A DNA stretch of 6,976 bases from Desulfobacteraceae bacterium (GCA_021162325.1 JAGGYV010000125.1:1-6976), one strand, 5' to 3'; positions 1 to 5,589 are shown, numbered from the stretch's first letter. The notes: generated from the letters alone by a model not told the origin. A program made the numbers and translations.

Positions 1-37
1 ATTTGCGCGCCTTGAATTTGAACTTTTATACTTTGCC

Positions 38-55
38 GTCGGAATCCGACTTTTT
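38..55 (+). terminator. Weak intrinsic terminator candidate
   Basis: GTCGG pairs with CCGAC around an AAT loop and is followed at once by five T residues. This has the layout of a rho-independent terminator and could end an upstream + strand gene. The stem is only 5 bp, so stability is marginal and a chance match is possible. Confidence 0.35.
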
Positions 56-149
56 ACGGGACTATCAATTTTAGATAGCGAATTATTTGTTTCTCCTCCC
101 CAGTCGCTGCCTTGTTAGGGACGCGAAAAAAAGGCGAGCCTCCCGGCAG

Positions 150-176
150 GCATTCCAGGACAGAGTCCTGGAATGC
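150..176. repeat. Perfect 12-bp palindrome with 3-nt loop
   Basis: GCATTCCAGGAC (150-161) and GTCCTGGAATGC (165-176) are exact reverse complements around AGA. No T-run follows (the next bases are GAGAATCC), so it is a poor intrinsic terminator. It sits in non-coding DNA and looks like a dispersed intergenic palindrome or a hairpin in RNA. It shares no sequence with the REP family further downstream. Confidence 0.75.
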
Positions 177-225
177 GAGAATCCCCCTATGCCCCAAAAT
201 TCCAAGCCATTATGCCAGCCCGAAA

Positions 226-253
226 ATCGACATATCATCATCGAATATCATTG
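226..253. promoter_or_regulatory. 14-nt tandem direct repeat, possible operator
   Basis: The sequence ATCGA(C)ATATCAT occurs at 226-238 and again, without the C, at 240-251, giving a period of about 14 nt. It lies directly upstream of, and touches, the candidate -35 element of the DUF1538 operon. That is a plausible place for a regulator to bind, but no known binding motif is recognised. Confidence 0.3.
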
Positions 254-279
254 ATTTTGAGGAGGCATTCTCATATTAT
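251..279 (+). promoter_or_regulatory. Candidate sigma70 promoter for DUF1538 operon
   Basis: TTGATT (251-256) and TATTAT (274-279) are separated by 17 bp, matching the consensus at 4/6 and 5/6 positions. Transcription would start near 286 and leave a leader of about 40 nt before the first ATG at 325. The region is AT-rich, so a chance match is quite possible. Confidence 0.4.
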
Positions 280-324
280 TAGTTGTTAAGAATAAAAAAA
301 TAAATACTTACGTCATAGAATACG

Positions 325-1092
325 ATGATGCGAGAAAAAATGGCCAAAATACACACTCAGATGCTTTTTGCAGCCCTGAAAAAACTAAAGAATGCCTTTA
401 CCGACCTGTTGCCCATCATCCTGGTGATTGCCTTTTTCCAACTTGTCGTACTCAGACAGCCGCTGCCGCAGCTGGGTGAAATAATTTTTGGGACAATTCT
501 CGTAATCATCGGGTTAAGCCTTTTTGTTCAAGGCCTTGAGATGGGTCTGTTTCCCATCGGTGAGGCAATGGCGCATGCCCTGGCCCGAAAAGGAAGCATT
601 TTCTGGCTGCTTTCTTTTTCATTTGCACTTGGTTTTTCAACCACAGTAGCAGAACCAGCGCTCATCGCCGTTTCACAAGAAGCGGCCGAAATTGCCTCGC
701 AGGGCAATCTCATTAATCCAGATGAAGTTTCTGAAAAAAGATATGCCCTGGGCTTGCGATTATCCGTAGCCTTTTCCGTGGGAATGGCCATCTTGGTTGG
801 TGTATTGCGGATCCTCCGAGGATGGCCCCTTCATTACCTGATCATCGGCGGCTATATGATTGTCATGTTATTGACGTCAATTGCCCCGAAAGAGATCATC
901 GGCATCGCCTATGATGCCGGCGGGGTTACGACATCCACTATTACCGTTCCTCTGGTTACGGCTTTAGGCGTTGGGCTGGCATCTATCATTAAAGGTCGCA
1001 ATCCGTTAGTAGACGGATTCGGGCTTATCGCCTTTGCCTCTTTGATGCCCATTATATTTGTTATAGGCTATGGGCTGATTATTTTTAAATAA
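325..1092 (+). CDS. DUF1538 family integral membrane protein, first copy
   Basis: A 255-residue, strongly hydrophobic protein of the DUF1538 family, a group of multi-pass membrane proteins whose function is not established to my knowledge. Hydrophobic stretches fall near residues 28-44, 51-72, 92-110, 143-164, 168-187, 201-222 and 232-253. Family-type motifs are TTVAEPALIAV (106-116), AYDAGGVTTSTITVP (195-209) and GRNPLVDGFGLIAFASLMP (224-242). Glycine, threonine and acidic residues inside these membrane stretches suggest a transport path. The start is uncertain: ATG 325, 328 and 340 are all in frame and none has a good Shine-Dalgarno sequence. The stop abuts the ATG of a paralogue, so the two are probably translationally coupled and may form one complex. 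The P-II-like gene closing the operon points to a regulated transporter; this is inference. Confidence 0.85.
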   Translation: MMREKMAKIHTQMLFAALKKLKNAFTDLLPIILVIAFFQLVVLRQPLPQLGEIIFGTILVIIGLSLFVQGLEMGLFPIGEAMAHALARKGSIFWLLSFSFALGFSTTVAEPALIAVSQEAAEIASQGNLINPDEVSEKRYALGLRLSVAFSVGMAILVGVLRILRGWPLHYLIIGGYMIVMLLTSIAPKEIIGIAYDAGGVTTSTITVPLVTALGVGLASIIKGRNPLVDGFGLIAFASLMPIIFVIGYGLIIFK

Positions 1093-1899
1093 ATGAACAT
1101 TATGACTTTTTTGATTGATTTTAGTGAAATACTGATCGCTACCTGCCGGGATGTCCTGCCGATAATTGTCCTGATAACCGGTTTTCAGTTGCTGGTGTTG
1201 CGCCAGCCGATTCCGCACCTGCGCCGTGTCATTGTCGGCGGGGTGTTTGTCGTTTTAGGACTGGCGCTTTTCCTTGCCGGACTTGAAAAAGCCTTGTTTC
1301 CCCTGGGCGAACTAATGGCCGAACAGTTATCGGACCCGACTTTTATTTACGGCTCAGATGCCGGTGCAGCCCGAGTGGACTGGAAAGCCTATGGCTGGGT
1401 TTATCTTTTTGGCGCCATGATCGGGTTTGCCACCACCATCGCCGAGCCCGCTCTCATTGCGGTTGCTTTTAAAGCCAATGAGGTGTCTGCCGGCACCATC
1501 AGCCAGTGGGGACTGCGCATTACCGTGGCAATCGGTGTTGCTGTAGGAATCAGTCTGGGCACCTTTCGAATTGTCACCGGCACACCACTTTATATTTATA
1601 TTCTTGCAGGATACGTTATTGTGGTCATACAGACAATATTTGCGCCAAAAAACATCATTTCTCTGGCATATGATTCAGGCGGGGTCACCACATCGACGGT
1701 TACCGTCCCCCTGGTAGCTGCACTCGGACTGGGATTGTCTGCGTCCGTTCCCGGTCGCAACCCTGCTTTAGACGGATTCGGGCTTATCGCTTTTGCCAGT
1801 CTGTTTCCGATTATTACCGTACTGGGCTATGCGCAATGGGTACACTGGTCTGTCAACCGCGCCAAAAAAAATCTCATGGAGGGTAGCAATGCGATTTAA
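1093..1899 (+). CDS. DUF1538 family integral membrane protein, second copy
   Basis: A 268-residue membrane protein clearly paralogous to the preceding one. Both share LRQPxP near residue 40, a LFPxGE motif, TTIAEPALIAV (114-124), AYDSGGVTTSTVTVP (192-206) and GRNPALDGFGLIAFASLFP (221-239). It differs by a polar insert at about 80-97 (DPTFIYGSDAGAARVDWK), absent at that point from the first copy, and by lacking the first copy's polar stretch at about 120-140. The ATG follows the previous TAA with no gap, and its tail contains the ribosome binding site and start of the P-II-like gene. The C-terminus (about 255-268) is hydrophilic and basic, probably cytoplasmic. As far as I recall, related genomes often carry two DUF1538 units in one longer protein; here they are separate genes. 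Transport is inferred; the substrate is unknown. Confidence 0.87.
   Translation: MNIMTFLIDFSEILIATCRDVLPIIVLITGFQLLVLRQPIPHLRRVIVGGVFVVLGLALFLAGLEKALFPLGELMAEQLSDPTFIYGSDAGAARVDWKAYGWVYLFGAMIGFATTIAEPALIAVAFKANEVSAGTISQWGLRITVAIGVAVGISLGTFRIVTGTPLYIYILAGYVIVVIQTIFAPKNIISLAYDSGGVTTSTVTVPLVAALGLGLSASVPGRNPALDGFGLIAFASLFPIITVLGYAQWVHWSVNRAKKNLMEGSNAI
1878..1883 (+). promoter_or_regulatory. Ribosome binding site fixing the P-II start
   Basis: GGAGGG lies 5 nt before the ATG at 1889, inside the last codons of the second DUF1538 gene. It is the strongest Shine-Dalgarno sequence in the operon and decides the start. The frame is also open upstream to an ATG at 1793, but that would add 32 residues unrelated to the P-II fold. 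Confidence 0.75.
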
Positions 1900-2236
1900 A
1901 ATCATTTTAGCATCTGTTAAAACGGAAAAAACCAATCCGGTGGTTGATGCGGCCAAACAGGCCGGCGCCACCGGCGCGACAGTGATTCCGGCACGCGGCA
2001 CCGGCATCCGCGAGGCAAAAACATTTTTTGGCCTTACCTTAGAAGCCCAGACCGACATTATCATGTTTTTAATTGAAGAACATATTGTTGAAGATATTTT
2101 GGATGCAATAAACATAGCCGGCGAGTTCAGCAAACCGGGAACCGGCATTGCCTTTGTTTTGCCGGTGGAACGCGTCATCGGTTTAGAAAGCCAGATAACG
2201 CGATTTAAAGATGAAGTGCGGGATCAGTATTTTTGA
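1889..2236 (+). CDS. P-II-like signalling protein linked to DUF1538
   Basis: A 115-residue protein that fits the P-II (GlnB/GlnK-like) fold in length and pattern: an N-terminal strand (RFKIILASV), a helix (about 16-26), a T-loop region (about 36-54), the strand DIIMFLI (56-62), a second helix (64-77), a B-loop region (about 78-90) and VERVIGLES (93-101). P-II proteins are trimers that bind nucleotides and small effectors and dock onto membrane transporters or enzymes. Differences from GlnB are clear. The T-loop is about five residues shorter and has F46-F47 but no tyrosine, so uridylylation at Tyr51 is not expected. The B-loop reads SKPGTGIAFV instead of the canonical GDGKIF form. The gene overlaps the upstream DUF1538 gene by 11 bp, which strongly suggests the two are made together and interact. 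Effector and target are not determined. Confidence 0.85.
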   Translation: MRFKIILASVKTEKTNPVVDAAKQAGATGATVIPARGTGIREAKTFFGLTLEAQTDIIMFLIEEHIVEDILDAINIAGEFSKPGTGIAFVLPVERVIGLESQITRFKDEVRDQYF

Positions 2237-2267
2237 AAACATCAAATAATAATTATGGGAAGACTAC

Positions 2268-2297
2268 GTAGGGTGGATTAGCGGAGCGTAATCCACC
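2268..2297 (+). repeat. REP-like palindrome, copy 1
   Basis: A GTAG head (2268-2271) is followed by the stem GGTGGATTA (2272-2280), the loop GCGGAGCG (2281-2288) and the matching arm TAATCCACC (2289-2297). A GTAG or GTGG head in front of a short stem is the layout of REP elements mobilised by REP-associated tyrosine transposases (RAYTs). It lies 31 bp after the P-II stop and could also protect or end that transcript. The loop differs by one base from the other copies, which have GCGAAGCG. Confidence 0.85.
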
Positions 2298-2418
2298 ATT
2301 TGTGATGGCCGTTTTCTACTTTCGGCATCATGTTCACCGTGGGCGATATCCGGAAAACCGGGGAATGGGTGTTATTAATATTCGCATCAATTCGTATCAA
2401 AGCATGGTTTAAATATTC
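2298..2418. other. Spacer between REP copies 1 and 2
   Basis: These 121 bp lie between two inverted REP copies and contain no gene or recognisable motif. Together with the flanking repeats they have the layout of a REP doublet (REPIN), although the spacer is longer than in compact examples. A promoter for the CBS gene may lie here, but I could not identify a convincing one. Confidence 0.45.
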
Positions 2419-2448
2419 GGTGGATTACGCTTCGCTAATCCACCCTAC
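2419..2448 (-). repeat. REP-like palindrome, copy 2 (inverted)
   Basis: The stem GGTGGATTA (2419-2427), the loop CGCTTCGC (2428-2435), the arm TAATCCACC (2436-2444) and then CTAC (2445-2448). On the minus strand this reads as the GTAG-headed REP, so it faces copy 1 with the GTAG heads on the outside. It ends 8 bp before an in-frame but unlikely upstream ATG (2457) of the CBS gene. Confidence 0.85.
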
Positions 2449-2489
2449 AAGCGCTTATGGGCATAACCCATGAACATTTTAACCTGACT

Positions 2490-2497
2490 AAAGGGAA
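2490..2497 (+). promoter_or_regulatory. Ribosome binding site fixing the CBS start
   Basis: AAAGGGAA sits about 7 nt before the ATG at 2505. This supports the shorter start over the in-frame ATG at 2457, which follows directly on REP copy 2 and has no ribosome binding site; its 16 extra residues precede the CBS fold. Confidence 0.6.
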
Positions 2498-2504
2498 CCC
2501 AAAA

Positions 2505-2909
2505 ATGACTTCAACAAAAACGCCAATTGTACGGGCAAGAGACGTTATGCATAAAGGAATAATATCTATCAATGGCATGGCCACTGCAAAAGAAGCCGCG
2601 GCAAAAATGCGGGCCAAACAAGTGCCATCCCTGATAGTGGAAAAACGGCACCCGGATGATGCCTGGGGCATCATCGCCGTCCAGGATTTAATCCGGGACG
2701 TAATCATCCCCGGACGATCTTCTGCTGATGTGAATGTTTATGAAATTATGGCAAAACCGGTCATTACCGTACCGGCTGACATGGATATCCGATATGTGGC
2801 CCGCCTTATTTACCGGGCAGGCATCCGGAGAGCGCCGGTCGAAGATTGTGGAGAGCTTGTCGGCATGGTTGCTTTGTCGTCTTTAATTTTAGATAATGAA
2901 TTATTTTGA
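2505..2909 (+). CDS. Two-CBS-domain protein
   Basis: A 134-residue protein made almost wholly of a tandem CBS pair (Bateman module). CBS1 covers about residues 9-66, with the opening ARDVMHKGIISI, AAAKMRAKQVPSLIVE and GIIAVQDLIRDVI. CBS2 covers about 77-131, with VYEIMAKPVITVP, VARLIYRAGIRRAPV and LVGMVALSSLIL. Such pairs usually bind AMP, ATP or related adenosyl ligands and regulate a partner protein. No catalytic, DNA-binding or membrane domain is fused to it, so it must act through a partner. It lies 268 bp downstream of the P-II gene on the same strand, with a REP pair between, so shared transcription is uncertain. A role as an energy sensor for the DUF1538 system is possible but rests only on position. 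The start follows the ribosome binding site at 2490-2497. Confidence 0.85.
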   Translation: MTSTKTPIVRARDVMHKGIISINGMATAKEAAAKMRAKQVPSLIVEKRHPDDAWGIIAVQDLIRDVIIPGRSSADVNVYEIMAKPVITVPADMDIRYVARLIYRAGIRRAPVEDCGELVGMVALSSLILDNELF

Positions 2910-2934
2910 CCCTGTTACAATCCTGCATTATAAT
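2906..2934 (+). promoter_or_regulatory. Strong sigma70 promoter for the hybrid kinase
   Basis: TTGACC (2906-2911) and TATAAT (2929-2934) are separated by exactly 17 bp, matching the consensus at 5/6 and 6/6 positions. The -35 element overlaps the TGA stop of the CBS gene. Transcription would begin near 2941 and leave a leader of about 105 nt before the kinase ATG at 3047. This suggests the kinase is expressed independently of the genes before it. Confidence 0.7.
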
Positions 2935-3046
2935 CATATGCGCTTTATCGTTTGTCCTTTCCACAAAAATAATAAATCGGTGGAGAGATTCTGTATAAAA
3001 TCATGGCAAGCTGGATGTAGATGTCAAAAGATACAGGAAGAGGCTA

Positions 3047-5392
3047 ATGGAAATTCAATCAAAACAAAATCCCCCCTCACGAAAAAAAACAGCGGCAAAA
3101 GGGTATGAAGGGTTTAAAAAGTCTGTCATCTTACATTACGGGTGGCTCTTTGTGGCTATGTGGACGGCGGCCATGGTTCTGATGGCAGGCTGGAATATTT
3201 TCACCGTGTACAAAAACACACTGAACGCAGCATGTATTCAGGCGGATGGTTCATTTGAAAAGGATCTGGTCTACCGCCGCTGGGTCGCCAGCCATGGTGG
3301 CGTCTATGTACCGTCGACCGATAAAACACCACCCAATCCCTATCTGTCTCATATCAAAAATCGCGATATCACGACCACGTCCGGCCGGGAATTGACATTG
3401 ATGAATCCAGCTTACATGACCCGCCAGGTACAGGAACTCGGGCGGAAGCAATACGGCCACCAGGGCCATATCACCAGCCTGAACCCGCTTCGCCCGGAAA
3501 ATATACCGGATGCATGGGAGGCCGAAGCACTCCGGGCGTTCGAACACGGCGAAACCAAGGTGGCCGAACTTGCGAAAATTGATAACACGGACTACCTGCG
3601 CCTGATGCGGCCGATGATCACCGAGTCTCGTTGTATGAAGTGCCACGAAAAACAGGGCTACAAGGTTGGCGACCTGCGCGGCGGGATCAGTGTATCGGTG
3701 CCGATGGCACCCCTGTGGACGCCCATGTATCATCATATGACCCTTGTGGGCATTGGCTATGCCCTTATTTGGCTCCTGGGCCTGGGCGGAATCGGTTTTG
3801 CTGTAATGCGCATCAATCGGCATATCACTGATCGCATCCTTGTGGAAGCGCAATTCAAAGGATTGTTTGATACCATGCCCAGCGGTGTCGCCATATATGA
3901 GGCCACAGAAGATGGGAACGATTTTATATTTAAACATTTCAACCGCGCAGCAGAAGGCATTGAAGATATCAAAAGGCAGGACCTGATCGGCCGGAAAGTG
4001 ACGGAAATATTTCCCGGCATTAAAGCGTCCGGCCTGCTTGACGTATTTAAACAGGTCTGGGAAACCGGACATCATGAGGAATATCCAGTTGTCGAATATA
4101 AGGATGAACGAATTTCCGGGTGGCGGGAAAACCGCGTTTTCAAGCTCCCCTCAGGAGATATTGTCGCGGTGTACAAAGACCTCACAATACAAAAAAATGC
4201 CGAGGCGGAAAAAGTTCGGCTCGAAGCCCAGCTCCAGCAGGCCCAGAAGATGGAATCCGTGGGCCGTCTGGCAGGCGGGATAGCCCATGATTACAACAAT
4301 GCCCTTTCCGTGATCATTGGATTTACTGAAATGGCGATTGAAGATGTGGACCCGGAAGGGCCGCTGCGTGCCAATCTCGATGAAGTCTTTAAGGCTGCCA
4401 AGCGCGCGGCAGACATTACCCGGCAACTGCTGGCTTTTGCCCGCAAACAGATCATCGCCCCCATAGTGCTTGACTTGAATGAGAACGTGGAAAGTACGCT
4501 CAAAATGCTCCGGCGCCTTATCGGCGAGGATATTGATCTTGTCTGGCTGCCGGGAAAAAACCTGTGGCCTGTCAAGATGGACCCCACCCAGATCGATCAG
4601 ATCCTGGCCAACCTGTGCGTCAACGCCCGGGACGCCATCGACGGTGTGGGTAAAGTCACGATTGAAACGGAAAACACATCCTTTGATGAAGACTATTGCG
4701 CTGATCACCCCGGCTTTGTTCCCGGCGATTTTGTCTTGCTGGCCGTGAGCGATAACGGCTGTGGTATGGACAAGGAAATACTGGACAAAATTTTTGAGCC
4801 GTTTTTCACCACAAAGGATGTGGATAAGGGTACCGGCCTGGGGTTGGCCATGCTCTACGGCATCGTCAAGCAGAATAACGGATTCATCAATGTCTACAGC
4901 GAACCGGACAAAGGGACGACCATCAAGATCTACCTGTCCCGGCATAAGGGAAAAGCTACCGACACCCAGGAAGAAAGCCCGGCCGAAATTCCGCCAGGCC
5001 AAGGGGAGACGCTCCTGCTGGTGGAGGATGATCTCCCGGTCCTGAAACTCGGCAAAAAAATTCTTGATGGGCTGGGTTACACCGTGCTGACCGCAGGCAC
5101 ACCTGAAAAGGCCATTGGCCTGGCAAAAGAACACGCTGGCGAAATTCACCTGCTTGTCACGGACGTGATCATGCCGGAAATGAACGGACGTGAACTGGCC
5201 CAAAGGCTGCAACTCATTTACCCGGACATAAAACACATGTTCATGTCCGGATATACGGCCAATGCCATCGCCCATCACGGTGTCCTGGATAAAGGCGTAC
5301 ACTTTATCCAGAAGCCGTTCTCCAGAAGAGATCTGGCAGTGACCGTTCGAAAAGCGTTGGATAGTGACGTAGGGTGGATTAGCGAAGCGTAA
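3047..5392 (+). CDS. Hybrid histidine kinase with periplasmic c-heme sensor
   Basis: A 781-residue membrane sensor kinase. The order is: a basic N-terminus, TM1 (about 31-54), a periplasmic Tll0287-like/DUF3365-type domain (about 55-228) with the heme c attachment motif CMKCH at 196-200, TM2 (about 231-254), a PAS domain (about 268-382), HisKA with phospho-acceptor H414 in AHDYNN, HATPase (N526 in the N-box, DNGCGMD from 569, FEPFFTT, GTGLGLA from 595) and a receiver (about 653-775) with EDD at 660-662, phospho-acceptor D706 and the QKPF motif. All key catalytic residues are present. A covalent heme in the periplasm suggests sensing of redox state or a small gas; this is inferred from the family type. 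The receiver implies a phosphorelay, but no HPt or output regulator is in view. AGGAAGAGG (3035-3043) supports the start. The last seven codons and the stop fall inside a REP element. Confidence 0.9.
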   Translation: MEIQSKQNPPSRKKTAAKGYEGFKKSVILHYGWLFVAMWTAAMVLMAGWNIFTVYKNTLNAACIQADGSFEKDLVYRRWVASHGGVYVPSTDKTPPNPYLSHIKNRDITTTSGRELTLMNPAYMTRQVQELGRKQYGHQGHITSLNPLRPENIPDAWEAEALRAFEHGETKVAELAKIDNTDYLRLMRPMITESRCMKCHEKQGYKVGDLRGGISVSVPMAPLWTPMYHHMTLVGIGYALIWLLGLGGIGFAVMRINRHITDRILVEAQFKGLFDTMPSGVAIYEATEDGNDFIFKHFNRAAEGIEDIKRQDLIGRKVTEIFPGIKASGLLDVFKQVWETGHHEEYPVVEYKDERISGWRENRVFKLPSGDIVAVYKDLTIQKNAEAEKVRLEAQLQQAQKMESVGRLAGGIAHDYNNALSVIIGFTEMAIEDVDPEGPLRANLDEVFKAAKRAADITRQLLAFARKQIIAPIVLDLNENVESTLKMLRRLIGEDIDLVWLPGKNLWPVKMDPTQIDQILANLCVNARDAIDGVGKVTIETENTSFDEDYCADHPGFVPGDFVLLAVSDNGCGMDKEILDKIFEPFFTTKDVDKGTGLGLAMLYGIVKQNNGFINVYSEPDKGTTIKIYLSRHKGKATDTQEESPAEIPPGQGETLLLVEDDLPVLKLGKKILDGLGYTVLTAGTPEKAIGLAKEHAGEIHLLVTDVIMPEMNGRELAQRLQLIYPDIKHMFMSGYTANAIAHHGVLDKGVHFIQKPFSRRDLAVTVRKALDSDVGWISEA

Positions 5393-5398
5393 TCCACC
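5369..5398 (+). repeat. REP-like palindrome, copy 3, overlapping the kinase end
   Basis: A GTAG head (5369-5372), the stem GGTGGATTA (5373-5381), the loop GCGAAGCG (5382-5389) and the arm TAATCCACC (5390-5398). It is identical to the reverse complement of copy 2. It is read in frame as VGWISEA followed by the TAA stop (5390-5392) of the hybrid kinase, so the element supplies the protein's C-terminus. Confidence 0.88.
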
Positions 5399-5433
5399 GT
5401 GTATCATCGGGGTGAACATAGTATTGGACATAG

Positions 5434-5463
5434 GGCGGATTACGCTTCGCTAATCCGCCCTAC
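5434..5463 (-). repeat. REP-like palindrome, copy 4 (inverted, compensated stem)
   Basis: The stem GGCGGATTA (5434-5442), the loop CGCTTCGC (5443-5450), the arm TAATCCGCC (5451-5459) and then CTAC (5460-5463). Compared with the other copies, one stem T-A pair has become C-G on both arms, so pairing is kept. A flanking TAG (5431-5433) extends the stem to 12 bp with the CTA on the right. With copy 3 it forms a second inverted pair, 35 bp apart, GTAG heads outward. The double hairpin probably also serves as the transcript end of the hybrid kinase. Confidence 0.85.
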
Positions 5464-5472
5464 ATGATATTT

Positions 5473-5558
5473 TTCAATTTTCAATAATCAATTTTCACTT
5501 TAAAGGGCGACATCCTCAAATATTCAATTTTCAATAGTCAATTTTCACTTTAAAGGGC
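5473..5558. repeat. 36-bp direct repeat, period 50 bp
   Basis: Two copies, 5473-5508 and 5523-5558, differ at one position (5487 A, 5537 G). Each starts TTCAATTTTCAAT and ends CACTTTAAAGGGC. The unique 14 bp between them and the 50-bp period point to a local tandem duplication. It fills most of the leader region before the PAS kinase, so it may carry its promoter or paired regulator sites, but no consensus promoter stands out. Confidence 0.85.
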
Positions 5559-5589
5559 CCTTGTTTACCGACATTAAGGAATTTTTTAT

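Larger units (their letters stand above)
1..324. other. Upstream non-coding region
   Basis: I see no convincing gene here. Reading frame 2 is open from the window edge to a TAG near 118 (about 38 codons). It could be the tail of an upstream gene, but the peptide is not recognisable and has no supporting motif. The stretch holds a short hairpin followed by T residues (38-55), a perfect 12-bp palindrome (150-176), a 14-nt tandem direct repeat (226-253) and a candidate promoter (251-279). The GAGGAGG at 259-264 resembles a Shine-Dalgarno sequence, but no ATG, GTG or TTG reading frame follows it at a usable distance. Confidence 0.6.

Noticed and set aside
2..118. Tail of an upstream gene in frame 2
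   Set aside because: About 38 open codons to a TAG, but no recognisable motif. A terminator-like hairpin at 38-55 would lie inside it, so I do not call it.
1793..1888. Longer N-terminus for the P-II-like protein starting at ATG 1793
   Set aside because: The extra 32 residues lie wholly within the second DUF1538 gene in another frame, are unlike any P-II start, and a strong ribosome binding site precedes ATG 1889.
2457..2504. Longer CBS protein starting at ATG 2457
   Set aside because: The upstream ATG follows the REP element with no ribosome binding site, and the added residues precede the CBS fold; ATG 2505 has AAAGGGAA at a suitable distance.
2896..3108. 70-residue + strand reading frame between the CBS gene and the kinase
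   Set aside because: It overlaps both neighbours in another frame, covers the strong promoter, has no ribosome binding site and no recognisable motif. Its paired cysteines look accidental.
3251..4075. 274-residue minus-strand reading frame opposite the sensor region
   Set aside because: It is a shadow of the periplasmic and PAS coding region, with no domain or start signal.
4151..5431. 426-residue minus-strand reading frame antisense to the hybrid kinase
   Set aside because: It lies opposite a gene with all kinase and receiver motifs intact; the antisense peptide shows no family pattern and reflects codon bias.
2268..5463. The REP copies as a CRISPR array or as ends of one insertion sequence
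   Set aside because: The copies alternate in orientation with unequal spacing and ordinary genes between them, and no transposase is encoded, so neither a CRISPR array nor an intact mobile element fits.
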